Source of the DNA: Viscum album | Lineage: Eukaryota > Streptophyta > Magnoliopsida > Santalales > Viscaceae | Assembly (NCBI GenBank): GCA_963277665.1 | Contig: OY728125.1 | Span: forward strand, 1,709,790,889 to 1,709,854,888 | DNA: 64,000 nucleotides | Direction: 5' to 3' | Shown here: positions 1 through 12,965 of the stretch, piece by piece | How the letters are laid out: every line of letters begins with the position of its first letter | How positions within the stretch are numbered: position 1 is the stretch's first letter | The notes under the pieces: model-generated | The model's database searches: none | Seen by the model: only the letters and a program-made list of their open reading frames with translations | Told to the model about the DNA's origin: nothing | Translations under genes and position numbers: made by a program

Positions 1-2056
1 GCCAACCTAAGATCCCTTTTGATCAAATCAAAAGGAAGAACCCGAAGAAGAGGTAATGATTTCACCACCCTTTTCGAAGTTCCTTTCTTCTTCCACTTCT
101 TCCTTCTTTGTTATTACCATTCTAAAATGATAACTCCAGTATCTTATATATACTGTGATTTTATTATAAATATGGTACAACCATATTCAGTATTCTATCC
201 ATCCTTTGAATAACATGTCACCATACGTGCGTAAGTACGGCTTACCGTCTCCACGTCGTGGTGTAATTGTTATTCAATAAATTATTATTTGGATCAGTTT
301 AATAATGATGTGTAACTCATGTAAATATTAAATATTAAATGATAATAATTCTTTATATATGATATACCATCCAATTATATATTATTTTAATATCAAAAGA
401 ATGATATTGTCGCTCGTGTGTACGTACGGACTACCGTCTCCACGAACGCGATGAGATTAATTCTCCATCATATCCATTCAAGTATAATTCTAATTTAATG
501 ATTAAAAATAGTATCTAAGGACTTGATATAATTCTGGATATGATTAAGATTCATCATATCCATGACAAAGAAAGCTTACGTAAAAAAACTTATAAAAGAA
601 AACGAGCAAGTTAACACCCGAAACAACGATAATTCTAAGATATTATTAACAAATCAATGTTAAAAGATCATATATGATATCATATTAATATATATGGTTC
701 TTTTATAATTTAATAACAACTATTTCACCATTATACAGGAGGTTAACCTACCCCAACAAAGTAAAAGTACAAGGTAAGGGTTTACTTCACAATCTCTTCA
801 TTATCTAAGGTTGTTTATACGTAATAATCTACTGGGATCTCTTTATCATCCACATCCATATTTCTTAAAAATGTATTTCAAAACATTTTTACTATTTATA
901 AGAATATGGGTAAAAGTAATTTATACCATTTTTTGACTTTTTATAAGAGGTTTATGAAGGAATCATTCTGTCATTTTCCAAACAAGGTTCTTTTTAACCT
1001 TTTCGACAGAATTAAGGTAAGAATGGTATTTTTAACTTATACGGCGGGTGCGGCTATTTTCTGTCGAAGCTTCCCTTATAAGCTTATAAGAATATTTTCA
1101 AAGAAAATGTTTTATTTTATAAATATATGACTCTTAAATGATTTCAAAATAAAAAGAGATATTTCTCTAAAAAGAGTTTTGATTTCATCTATGTCAACAT
1201 CCTTTGATGGATTTTACGATTATTTGAAGTTGATTTATTATAAAAAACTTTTATATTGTATTGAAGGTTTTGTGATATGTTTGACTGTGGATGTGTTATT
1301 TTTATACCATTCATGGTTTATGGATGAAGTATTTACATTTCATCTACTTGTTTTAATACAAATTTTTATGTTATGTTTAAACCTTTTCATATGGTAATGC
1401 ATTGGACTTAATATGTGATAGGTGGAGCCCACTATAGCTCCTCGATGCATCAGTAGGTCTCATGAGACAAACTAGTGTATTGGCACAAGGCCTTGGCAAA
1501 ATATTATTTGTAGTCTTGGCACGAGGCCTTGGCTATGTGGTTATGATAGTCTGGAACTATGCATTCCATCATTATGAAAGTGGTTATTGATATTGCATGT
1601 GATTATTAGATTAGTAGAATATCCATATGAATAAGTAAATGGAATTATTTCATTTTATTTTTTCCATACTATGTTGAAGGTCAACTTTAAAAGGCTTTTG
1701 TTTTAGTTATACATTTCCTTAAATGTTTATTCTTATTTATGAAAGTTTCTGCTATATTGTTATCCTTACTAGGAATTTGAGCTCACCCCTTTTCTATGTT
1801 TTATTTTTCCCAGGAAGTGAAGAAGTAATTTATGAATGACCTGTAGGGATAGTATGTGGGGATATGTGTGTGGACTATGAATAAAATATGTTGTTGTAGT
1901 TTTCATTTTTATGATGTAATGTAAGACTTATGAATATATCTAGTGTTTCCAAGGCTACTAAACCAATCGGTCTTTCGAGATTTGATCTTTCTTGTGATCA
2001 TGGCAAGGTTACACAATAATGCACCAACTCTGGGTAACTAGGATCAGGGTGTTACA
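1..2056 (+). mobile_element. 3' part of a long Tekay-family LTR
   Basis: Seen: this stretch aligns by eye, in order, with the LTRs at 48790-53625 and 55940-58925. Shared landmarks are the repeated stem-loop block (226-255, 415-444), a 'TTCACAATCTC' block near 785 matching 52185, and the 'GAGCTCACC' block near 1780 matching 53375. It ends with GGGTGTTACA, an LTR end typical of Tekay/Del chromoviruses, and is followed by a primer-binding-site relic. The U3 part lies outside the window. Compared with the 48790 copy it differs by many indels, so it is an independent, old insertion. The short open frames inside (19-213, 906-1130, 1179-1397) have no recognisable domain and look like chance ORFs. 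Confidence 0.8.
226..444 (+). promoter_or_regulatory. Two copies of a conserved LTR stem-loop
   Basis: Two copies, 226-255 and 415-444, share the frame CGTG...ACGG-4nt-CCGT...CACG. An inner 4-bp stem closes a 4-nt loop (CTTA or ACTA), with an outer 4-bp stem around it. The same element recurs about every 190 bp in all LTRs of this family in the window, downstream of the TATA box. It may be an RNA structure in the 5' leader or simply an LTR sub-repeat; its function is unknown. Confidence 0.55.
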
Positions 2057-2440
2057 CTATCAGTTAGACTTGCCTTATATATTCAATTATGTACACGATA
2101 TGTTTCATGTTTCCCTATTCAGAAGGTATATACTAGATCCTTCCTATCCAATTAGATGAGAGAATGGTGATATTGATCCTAATACGACTTTGGTTAAATA
2201 ATCATCTAAGATTATGGATCTCTAGGATAATGTATTTTATGTTAAAATGATCCCACTAGTCTATGTACTATGGCAGATTGGACAAGATAAGTATGTGATG
2301 TGGGAGTTTGAGTCATTTATGAGGTAGTAACATTCTTCTCTTTTTGCAGAACTATGATCTTACAGGCCTTCTAGGGTAAGAAAGCATTTATTTTGGGGAG
2401 ATTATAATGCCTTTTACCTTCCTATCAGGTATCTTTTAAC
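2057..2440 (+). mobile_element. Primer-binding-site relic and gag leader of the Tekay-family element
   Basis: Directly after the LTR end comes CTATCAGTTAGA, a decayed form of the initiator-Met primer-binding site (TGGTATCAGAGC). About 290 bp downstream, 'TTTTTGCAGAACTATG' near 2341 resembles the leader end and gag start context known in chromoviruses (TTGCAGAACATG). The reading frame breaks within a few codons. No gag body or pol follows, and I see no matching 3' LTR, so the element is truncated soon after its leader. Confidence 0.5.
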
Positions 2441-5400
2441 TTTTTTTGGTTTCCTTTTTCATTGGATCAAAAAATTTGGAAATAAATTGGGAGTTTACCT
2501 ATAATGGTTATGTCATGGATTTTTTGAAATGTTCATCTTAACCCGTCAATTTATTCTATTAATTTGGATATTACATTCAGTGTAATGGGAGTATCCATCA
2601 TGTAATGGTCACTGGGAATAATCCATGAACTGGATACACAATGTGGGAAATTTACATGACTTGTAAGGGAATCAAGTCATGTAATGGAAAATTCAGGCTT
2701 TTTATTAAAAAAACGTGGTAGGTTTTTCGATGAATATGAGCATCGAGAAATACATGATGTGTAATTGGATTACGTTCCATGTAATAGTTAGGAGTAAGTA
2801 TTTTATGGTGATGCATGAGTGATTTATCATTTCATTGATTTCATTCTTCGTTTCTCTCAACCTATATGCTCATCCTAGTAGATTTAGGGGCCCTCCAACC
2901 CTTCTAGATCATTTCATTTAGTGAATGATTTTTCATTTGGTTACAGTTCATTAAATTAAATAAGAATTCATTATATTTTTTCTTTATCTCTGGTCAAAAC
3001 AATGGGTTTGGCTATGGTTTTGTTTGGATTTTTGATCGGATAATTTTTTCTATTGATCATTTTTATTTGATTGGTATGCCTTGTCTTTCAAACGTCATTC
3101 TCTTGGTGTCTGATCACCATGGTCGAAGGAATATAGGTTTATACCATGTTAAGGTAGGTGTTACTATACATTGGGTTAATTTGATTAATTTTATATCTTT
3201 ATTGACAATTTCCTTTGGATTTTTCATTTAGTGGAAGTGGTAAATTGTTTCAAATGATTTCATAAAATTTTAAATGTCTTTAAAACAGTTTTTTCATTGA
3301 AAATGAATTTTATTTATTTGGAAGTGAGTTTTTAAACTCTGGAGTGGATAGGCTTGTCCTAGAAAATGATTTATGAAATTGTGAGAATGGTTTTGAAATT
3401 GTATTGTACAATTGAACATTTTGAACCTTGGGTGTTCTAAGAAAGTGACATAGGTATCATTAGTGTGTGTTGAACCACTAAGAGGTAAACTAATCTGATA
3501 TCGACCAGTATGACTTAATATCATATGGATCCAATTTATGCCTTTTTAGTCTTTCCAACGTCTAGTACATAGTTCCCCATAGGATAGATCCTAACATGCG
3601 AGGTTCTTTTCATTATTATTTATTTATCGCATGATTTTCGTATCCTAGATTGTTTCTCATAGGTTTTTTATGAGGTAGTATCAAACAAATTTTCATGATC
3701 GGTTTTGTATGGATATGTGTACATTTGATGCAATGATATTCTTTTTGATTTTATTTGTTTTAATTGTGATATTCCTGGTATGATAATTTGAAATTATTTT
3801 ATGTAAACCAAAGGTAAAAATTATTTACAAGAAAATTTACTTGATGAAAATTATTTTTAAACCTTTTTGTTTAAAAATCATCACCTAATGCATTCATTGT
3901 TTTAAACCTTGTATAAAAACTGTGGTGGTATCCTATTTGGCTAGGATCACACACTAATTATTCCTTTTTGAGTTTGTAGATGCTATATTGAATGATTTAG
4001 GTAAAGGGAAGATCATCCTGTATCATGTTGGCTTATCTTGTTGTTGCTACTTTCTGTTTGGGTTGGTCTAGACATTATTGTGGGTAACATGGGGAGTTGA
4101 TATACTTTCTACTTTAGAATGTTTTGTCATTTATTGCATGTCTTTAAGGTATATCATATATTTACACATCATACTACGATTTTATTTATTGTTTCTCTTA
4201 TAGCCAAGGTTGGTTTCTATTATACTATTTTACATATATTATTTGATGGTCTGGTTTAGGTGCCTTGTCTAATTGACCTAGCATGGTTCATTATAGCTTT
4301 AGATTTGAAAATTCTATATGTCCTCATGTCATGTAAAATATATAGGAAATTATTATATGAATCGTTCTTATAATAATAAGAAAACAAGGATTATGCCTCG
4401 TGTATAGGGGTTAAATGAAATTTAGATTGTCAAACATTGTGCCAGCCTACTTTCATCTACTTACTGATATTATTTTAATAGATTTCATATCTGATTTTGT
4501 CAAACTAACATAATATTTTTGTAACATATGAATGAAATTCATGTGTACATAGTTTATAGTTTTTATGTACATGTCTTTTATTATTATTTTGTCTATATAT
4601 AACCTTTATCACCTACAGATTGTGTTTTAGAGCGTTTCTTTGTTTTAATAATAACTATTTAAAGATTATTTTATTAATAGATAAGAGAAGGAAGATAATA
4701 TGATGTTTATATTTTAAGAATGAATTGATATAAAGGAAATGAAATTAGAAACACATAAAATCATTCAAAGATTATTAAATAATTCTAAATTAAACATTTG
4801 ACACACTCTGTCACCACTTATATGTTCTAGGAGTAGTGGAAGAACCTGTCTAGCATGTCTAACTCATTGTTTTTTTCTTAATTTATAAATAATTGTTTCC
4901 TTAAATAATGATTAATGTAGTAAAAATATAATTAATAGATTACATGACTTGGGTAATCACTATAACTAAAATAGGATAATCATCATATGTAATTTATATA
5001 TAATTTAAAGGAACATATTAAATTACCTGATCATGTAAATCTATCTTTATTGATGATTCAGTTGACTTGATCTTATGATACAAAAATTTCACTATAGGAT
5101 CTGAGTGGTGAATCCCTCCATTGATGATCAAAACATGCACCATAATCCTTAGACGTCACCAAAGAATCATCAGGTACTAGCATAGCTGATCCTGATCACA
5201 TGCATCATTTGTTGTACATAATAGAGGAATTATTCTACAGGGATCAAGAACTCAAGATATTCCCTTAATGGATTTAATATCGAGGAGGATATGAGAGAAC
5301 ACTAGATCTGTAGATCTCTCCCTAGGGATTAAGACTTCTCGTTAATCAATGCATTTTCAGAAACAAGAGTGATTATAAAAAAGTGGTATAATTACATGTG

Positions 5401-7840
5401 TATAAAGGTGGTTCATGGGTTGGCATGTTATACACAAGACCCTTTCTAAATATTTAATTATTAGTTGATACCATCTTTAATAATAATAATAATAACATAT
5501 TTATTAATTACTTGACATGTGAATCACTATAGAATATATAATTAAATATTATTTAAAAAATTTCCAACTATACCATTAAGCATAGTCTACATGTCCTCCT
5601 CCCCAATTAACATACATTGAATAATGATGATTTATTTTTAAAATAAATATCTTTTCATTATTAATCGATTAAAATAAAAAATAATATATATTCACCAAGC
5701 CTAAGAAATAAATATTTTTTATTATCTGTTAAGTCTCTTATTCGTTAAAATAAATATTTATTATATCCTAGAGGTCAACCAAACCAGAATAAATAATATT
5801 TACATTAACTTGTTAAATTAAATACTAAATTTAATTGTTATTACAAATACACTTAGTGTGTGGCACCCTAGGCCTCTTTCTCATTAGCATTAGGTTGAAC
5901 CGACTAAAGTCCATAGTTATCATCTAGAAATATGACTAAGAACCCATAAATAATGAAGTCCTTATTGCATGGAAATACAAGCTCCTACGAACACTTACCT
6001 TATAATATAATCCCTTTATCAATATATCTCAAATCAAGAAGGTTACATGCTGGTGTTATCAGCCTTTTTGTGTGAGGTATACTTCAAAATATTTCTAAAA
6101 ATGAACTATCCTACTTAAAACCATTATTATGGATTTATCCAGGTAGATACATTTCCATCAAAGGAACAGTGATATCAACTTCCGTCAAAGTACATAATAG
6201 TAAAATAGTTTATCGCATATTATCTATTAATACAACATCCCATGTGACACACTTAACATATTATACCTCTCCACGAGAAAATTTTATCATGATTTCCCTC
6301 AATGTATCAAAGAACGTTACTCATGGTATCCATTAATGATAATCTTAATCTATAAGGATCAATACCGGAATACACAGATTGTAACATCCACTAACCCATA
6401 TAAATGTTGAATTTCTATTAGTAGCTCATGTTATCATAATCTTCTACACTAAAAATTACAACAACATACACTGTGAGAGGGGTTCCTCAGTGTCCTATGA
6501 GTCTATACCCATGATATTCTAAATAATTTTTGTCATTCAAACAATATTATCTGGATATATAACATATATTTATGATTATTATCATTGTACCTATAATTTC
6601 TCATCATATCATAGAACTTTTATGAACTTTCAGTATGACATATATATTCTTAGGACATTATCACATATAAATATAACATAGGGAAAAAATAATGATGTTA
6701 GAAGAAACTTCATTAATAATGAAATATTTTAATCAAGTACTTAGAAGACATTTCATGGGATCCAACTCCAACAACATTTTAGTATACAAGTATTAGCGTT
6801 CTATGATCTGATAGATTATTAAACTCTATGTTTATATTCTATTGTCATGTATTCCATACACTTTGTATGTTCACAACATGTGAATGTTCCATTACACTTG
6901 TGGTTGTGTAGATATGGGGAGAGTCCCTAATAAGTTTTGAGTTGGAAATTAAGATCATTCTTATGATTTTGGAGAAAGTAATAGGGATTTTTTGGGGGGT
7001 TTTAATTCATTTTTGGGTTGTTTTAGTTGCATAACTTTTTGATACATGTTTCTAGATCATGATTTTTATCTAGTATTTATGTTTTCATACCTGTCATTTT
7101 TTGGGTTAATTTTGGTGTTATATATATTGATTATTGTAATAAATATTCATTATGTTGTATATTAATCTATTTTTTTCACTCTTCATTGATATTTTCAATT
7201 AATAATAAATTATATCCCCCATAGATAGATTAAACCCCCAGTATTTTTCCCCATCCTATAGAGATTGGAGAGACCACATGATATTTTAAATCAACAGCAC
7301 ACTCATGTGGTGTAGGAGATTAGAGCGACTAGTATTAACACACAAAATAAAAAAAATAAAATCAACATAATAAAAAAGAAAAAAAATTACGACTAAATTC
7401 TTATCGGAGATTCCATAGAAAAAATTTCATACATAGGCTTTTTTATTATGTGGGGATAGGTTTTGTCATTGGTAAACTGGGTGAGGCCAATGCCAAAAGA
7501 ATTGATATTGGTATGATGAATTATAAAACCACCACTTAGAGTGTTTCTTTTATCATTATATAAGAATTCTACTTGAGGAGGTGTTCTCGTTTAAATAAAT
7601 ACCCTGAGGGATGCACTTGAAGTGGCACACTTCTATTAAAAAATTACACTAAGTGTCTCACTCGATGTGAATCCCTTCTATTAATACCCAATTAAAGGGG
7701 AACCCCCCCCCCCAAATTTCATCCCTCAAACACTCTCATGTTATGAAGATCCCCCGATACCAAGCTCTCAAGCTCCCAAAGCTCCCCATCTCCAGAAGTC
7801 AATCATTTTCTAACCATTCTAATTTTGATGTATTTCTATT
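2441..7840. other. Unassigned old repeat-like DNA
   Basis: I see no gene here. 2570-2790 carries a recurring CATGTAATGG-like motif (near 2577, 2600, 2685, 2757, 2779), a style common in plant LTRs. The stretch 5050-5460 reads like LTR sequence with a possible TATA (GTGTATAAAGG near 5400), but no partner LTR was found. 5470-5850 is very AT-rich. A homopolymer of 11 C lies at 7703-7713. The open frames at 3294-3524 (-) and 7743-7949 (+) show no domain. Probably several decayed transposons that cannot be delimited by eye. Confidence 0.4.
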
Positions 7841-8205
7841 TCTATTTGATTTTTTGAATATTTTATTTTATTTATCTAATCATTTAGTAGTTAGTTTTTT
7901 TATAATATTAATTTTCATTTTAAATTTTCTATATAATTCTATAGTATAATTAAGTATTTATAATCAGGAATTATTTATTAAGTAAATATAATTAGGAATT
8001 CATTATTATGTAATTATAACTAATTATTAATTATTAAGTAAGTATAATTAGTAATTAATATATATATAAATATAATTAGAAATTAATTTATTATTAAATA
8101 ATTTTAATTAGTCACTAAATAAAAATTATATAAAAAATTAATTATTAATTAATTAATAATTAATTAATAAATAAGAAATATCATTTTCAGTTCTCAACTT
8201 ATTAT

Positions 8206-8610
8206 TAAAGCAACGACCTCTTTAGACTGGGTAGAAGGTGACCCATTACATAGCCTGAAGGCCTAAGGCCAGGTGGCCTACATATAGGGCTTGAAAGCCC
8301 ATTTTTTGGCCCAAATGACACCTCAATTAATAGTACTGCTACAGTACATGCACTGCTACAGTACCTGCTACAGTAACGCCGCCACTACAGTACCTGCAAC
8401 AGTCCCTCTACCGCTACAGTGCTACCATTGCTACAGTCTACCACTGCTACAGTACTGCTACAACGACCTGCTAGAGTGCTGCTACAGTGCTGCTACAGTG
8501 CCCTGCTATAGTACCTCGGGAATTCTCCCCAACCCAGATTTGATCCTGGGTCATTTGGATGCCAAGCAGGAGCCTTAACCACTAGGGTACATGCTCGTTG
8601 GCATTTGCAG
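8206..8610 (-). mobile_element. tRNA-derived SINE-like unit
   Basis: On the minus strand the head (about 8610 to 8530) reads like a tRNA. TAGTGGTTAAGG (complement of 8573-8584) fits a pol III A box, and GGATCAAATC (complement of 8537-8546) fits a decayed B box about 30 nt further on, inside a CCCAG/CTGGG stem. It is followed by a body rich in CTGTAGCAG and a tail that differs in composition from the AT repeat around it. It cannot fold into a normal tRNA with paired acceptor arms, so I call it tRNA-derived rather than a tRNA gene. Family unknown. Confidence 0.45.
8326..8515. repeat. Reiterated CTGCTACAGT motif
   Basis: About ten imperfect copies of a CTGCTACAGT-like decamer sit in 190 bp, with spacing of 10 to 20 bp. 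The plus-strand open frame over it (8291-8578) is rich in Cys, Tyr and Ser only because of the repeat and has no start or domain supporting a protein. Confidence 0.65.
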
Positions 8611-9149
8611 TTAAAATCAATAATAACTCCTCATTTAAATTATGTTTAATTAATAATTAAATAAAATATTAATAACTAATTTATATAAAATGAACAACTA
8701 ATTATTAATGAATTACTTATTAATTATAATTAATAATATAATTAATAAATAATTATAATTAATAATTTCCTACTAACTTATCAATTATAAATTAAATATT
8801 AATTAATTAATTATAATTATAAATTAATTAATTATTAGTCAAACGTAATTACTTATTAACTAATAATAAATTAACTTTAATTAATAATTTACTACTTTTA
8901 GATTTATAATAAATTAAAATTACCAATTAATTATAATTAGTAATTAACTTCCTATGAATAATTAGTGAATGAATAATGAATTAATAATTAATTTATAGGA
9001 TTATCGTTTTATATTATTTTCAATTTGAATAATAATTAACATGATTAATTTGTTATTAATTATTAATTAGTTAAGATTTTATAGTTAATAATAAATATTA
9101 GTTGCAATTAATTCCTATATTAAAAATAAAAATTACGATTAGTTGATTT

Positions 9150-10600
9150 GGGTTAGCATTTATGGTGTAAATTGGATATTATAGAATCCATAGATTTTAT
9201 ATGACATTGCCTTAGCGATTAGGGCCCCAACCAAACTTGATCGTGTAATATAAGAGGTTCTGTTTGGTTATTCTATGTGCTTCTTGGTAGAGGTGGATCT
9301 CAACCAATTTCCCATAGAATGTGTGACCTTATCCACATCAGATTTCATCTTTGATCTAACCATAAGATATGAAAAAATTACCCCTATTTTCACTGGTATT
9401 CAATCCATTGGTCATGCCAAAGAGAAATACTGTAAAGAGCCATATTGTTTTATCTTTAATCTAAAAGATCACAAGCCAACTGTCTAGAGTCAGATGAAAT
9501 CATAGTCGAGAAAGGTTTTGGGTGTGGATGCTTCTACTTCCCCTCATGCTAGTGATGTTAGAACCAAAAGGGAGATGTTTTATGGAATCAACATTCTGGT
9601 CTCCAAGAATAAGGGGAAGGGTGTGATATCTAGAGATGTTGGCCCTTTTGTGGTAATCTCTGGTGTGTTGAAGATGGGAATGACATGAGATGATGTTTCA
9701 GAAGGGGGATCTTACTCCTCATATATGAGATTACTACTCCGGAGTCTTATTATAATCACATGAAAAAGCTCCAGAGTAATAAGGAACTACCTTTATATAG
9801 GGATATGATTTTTGCACCTTCTAGATCTTGCTTTGGATCTATTGTTGGTATTAGAATTAAAATTTAGGAATTAGATGATTTTTCTCAACCTAGAAGGATG
9901 ATGGTGAATGGTTTTGGTCTTATTAAAAGGATTGGATTTTATGCTACCATGCATTCTAAATCACCGATGATGATCAACTTTGGTACTGCACTCACTACTT
10001 AAATAGAGGTAATGTTAATTGATTTGAATGATATGAAAAAAAGGATCATGGGTGAACACCAAGTGGTGTATGTTGAACCAGATGGGAAGTTTATGGATGG
10101 TAAATACATTTATGATGATGTTCTTCATGAATTGGTTATGTAGTAGCTTAGACAAGAGTAGTTGATTATGTTGAAGACTCATAAAGGTAATAAAATATTA
10201 GTCTATGAAGATGATTCCTAATTGGTCATACCACAACGGTTCAAAACATCTGACCCTCAACCCCAATCTATTCAGGTTACACCCTCTCTCATCTAAATGT
10301 CAGATGTCCTTCCAAGTATCAATTCATTGGAGGTTTTACCCCTGTAGGTCAAGCATCGATGTTCTGATCAGAGTGTGAAGTGGTCTTATCCACCCCACAT
10401 TACTGATTTAATGAAAAATGAATTTTCATCTTTTGGTAAGGCATAAAATGAAGAATTTGGTAATGCGTGAGAAAGAAACTCTAGTATCACACCACTAGAG
10501 GACCAAGAAAGTTAAAGTCTTACAAAAGGCCTTAGCAAGGAAGTAGCTGAATAGTTTTTTTGGAACCTGAATTCCATTGTTCTCTAATAGAGCCTGATGT
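9150..10600 (+). pseudogene. Broken LINE ORF1-like pseudogene (DUF4283/zinc-knuckle type)
   Basis: The open stretch 9275-9487 reads like the end of the ORF1/gag-like protein of plant L1-type LINEs. It has a 'VEVDLNQFP' block (family pattern V-E-V-D-L-x-K-P-L-P) and then PIFTGIQSIGHAKEKY. The latter keeps the exact spacing of a C-x2-C-x4-H-x4-C knuckle, but the three Cys are replaced by Phe, Ile and Tyr. Downstream to about 10600 the sequence stays codon-like and GC-richer than its neighbours, with several in-frame stops and low similarity to anything I know. No reverse transcriptase was found. It sits between two blocks of AT-only repeat, consistent with insertion there. An unrelated gag-like protein is the main alternative. 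Confidence 0.5.
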
Positions 10601-10989
10601 TTTTTGGTTTCAATTATTATTTAAGAGTATATAGGTTTATATCCTTAAACATTGAATATGGATTCAAATCCAATCTAGAAATTGAATTTTGGGATTTAAA
10701 TTAGGAATTTAGGATTTTCTCAACTCACGGGGACTTCTCTAAATCATCATTAGATAAGGAAGAGGAGGTCTCACAAAACATCAAGACATGGTGGAGAGGT
10801 CATAATCCAATGGGAGAAGGAATATAACCTATGAATTTGGGATCTAGAAGGACTGGTAAAAGTTGAATTACTATGGTTGGCTTCCTTTTATCTAATATGG
10901 GAACTTTATACCATTCTCGACCCATCTCTTTTCTTGTATGGTTTATTTTCATTAATAAATTTAGGGGCATGTGTTTTGTCTCAAAATCC
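10601..10989. other. Unassigned flank of the LINE-like pseudogene
   Basis: Composition resembles 9150-10600 rather than the AT repeat, so it may belong to the same insertion, but no frame or motif is recognisable. The minus open frame at 10800-10991 has no domain. Confidence 0.3.
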
Positions 10990-11850
10990 ATGATTGATCC
11001 ATATTGGTAAAAATAAATAGTTATTATTAATTATTATTTTATAAAAATTTAAATATATAATTATTAATGAATTAGTTATTAATTATAATTATTTAACCTA
11101 ATTACAAATTAATTAAAACTAATAAATATAACTAATTATTAATTTTAGTTACTAATAGCCTAATAAATTATCAATTATAATTATTCATTATTCATTATTA
11201 ATTGTAATTGTAATTCCTAATTAATTAATTACTAACTAATAATATTATTATTTTAATTACCAATTAACAAATAATAAATTAATTGTAATTAGGAATTTTT
11301 TTTATAAAATTATAATCAATTATAATAATTAATTAACTAATAATAAATTTAAAATAATTTAAATTTAATTATTAATAATTGGTAATTAACTTAATATGAG
11401 TATTTAGTGAATGAATAATAAATTAATATGATTACCAATTCAGGTTATTATTAATATGAATAATAAATAAGATAAATAATTTATAATAAATTAGTAATTA
11501 ATAAATATTTAATTAATGAATAACAAATACAATTTTGAATTAATATATATAATAGTTAATAATTAAAAATACAATCAGATAATTATTAAATAAAATATTA
11601 ATAATTAAATGATGATTAGTTATCAATTTATAATTAATTAAATAACTTATCAATTATAATTACAAAATATAATTATTTATGAATTATAACTAATAAATAT
11701 AATTACCAATTTATTAATAATATATTAGTTTCTTGTATTAATTAATAATTAATTAATACTAATTACTAATTTATAATTATTAATTATTTATAATTACAAA
11801 ATTAATTAATTAATAATAATTTATTTATTTCAATATTTATTTATTAGCAA
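10990..11850. repeat. AT-only TTAATTA-type low-complexity repeat, right block
   Basis: Nearly pure A+T with reiterated TTAATTAA, TAATTATTAATT and AATTATAATT words, the same texture as 7840-9150. Ends where ordinary sequence resumes near 11850. Confidence 0.7.
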
Positions 11851-12779
11851 AGACTGTATGCAAGAGTATATTTGATAAATTTCTTCTAGAAAAGAGTCTT
11901 GCATTATAAGCTAGGTAAGAAAATGAATTTTACTTTTCATCAACCTTTACCTGAGTTTGTAATTTTCTTTATGAACTTGAATTTAGTTGTTGAATATATT
12001 TTGTTCATATTAAGTGTTTGAGTTATCATGAATTGAGTTGTCTATTTAGTAATTTCTCCCAAGGTAGAGGGGCTTTGGAATAAACCACCTAATCTCTTAG
12101 AGGCTTTCCAATTCAATGAAAGTTAATGGGGTTGGAAATTTGTTGCTCTTGGGTTACTCATGAGGATTTTTTCAATTTCATATAACTCATTGATTTTTCA
12201 TGACATTTTTTTATACCTCAAGAATATGATTCATGTGGATATGTATGTATATATTTATGTTTTTTTGGTTAAGTAATAAAAAATCATTGGTTACTTAAGC
12301 AGTTACAAATAAATGTGGTTTAAACATATTGATTTTGTGGAGGGAATAATATTCTAAAATAAATTTCTAGAATCATGCATACATAAAAATGAATTACATG
12401 AGAAAAAATAGTGAGCTTAAATTCCTATAAAATACTATGTTTCAGATTTCTTTGAACTATTAAAATATTTAAAGTTCAAATTACGTTTCTCTAATAATAT
12501 TTAAATAGAAATAATGTTTCATTTTATATAAAAAATATGGTTGCCTATATTTATTACAACAGTCAAATAATTGATATTGAATAAGGATATAGTTATAGGA
12601 TACGACTAGAAAGTGTTGTGATTCTTAAAGAGTCTACTTATTAGGATTCTATTCAAAGAAAAATTCACAATGGTTAAAATTGATAGATAATCAAGTGATA
12701 GAGTACATCATATCCATACATCAATCATTTAATATATAAGGTGTGTCATATAGCTAATCTAGTAACTTATGATAACAAC
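11851..12779. other. No gene seen
   Basis: AT-rich sequence with no open frame of note, no repeat and no recognisable transposon motif. It may contain the left end of the MULE whose transposase relic begins near 12780, but I cannot see a terminal inverted repeat. Confidence 0.4.
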
Positions 12780-12965
12780 AAGTATCAAATATTGCCAGTG
12801 GTTATTTATTAATATGAAAATAAGATGATGGGGTTGTATGTAACTATAGCGAAAATAGATGTTCCATCAATATTGGAAGTCAGTCTATCGCAATCTCACG
12901 ATACAATGTCACATCCTCAAGCTATATCACATCAAGAAGTTTCATTGGATGTTTTAGTAGTTCCA
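12780..12965 (+). pseudogene. N-terminal relic of a MULE (mudrA-type) transposase
   Basis: The open frame 12825-13016 starts with 'ENKMMGLYVTIAKIDVPS' in extended reading. This resembles the 'D-E-D-V-x-x-M' N-terminal block that precedes the DNA-binding region in plant MULE transposases. The match alone is weak. It is supported by position: the frame is cut at 12965 by the start of the LTR element, and clear transposase sequence resumes on the same strand at 21319, exactly where that element ends. The last 15 or so codons of the open frame already lie in the LTR. Confidence 0.4.

Larger units (their letters stand above)
7840..9150. repeat. AT-only TTAATTA-type low-complexity repeat, left block
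   Basis: Outside the embedded SINE-like unit (8206-8610) the sequence is almost pure A+T, built from irregular reiterations of TAATTA, TTAATTAA and AATTATAATTA. Its texture matches the block at 10990-11850, so the two probably were one array later split by the insertion between them. No fixed period is visible. It differs sharply from the surrounding ordinary AT-rich DNA, which contains G and C at normal spacing. Confidence 0.7.

Noticed and set aside
8291..8578. Cys/Tyr-rich small protein
   Set aside because: The composition follows directly from the CTGCTACAGT repeat; no signal peptide or conserved Cys spacing.
8530..8610. Possible tRNA gene on minus
   Set aside because: A- and B-box-like sequences are present, but the acceptor arms do not pair and the T arm is irregular. 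Better explained as a SINE-type, tRNA-derived head.
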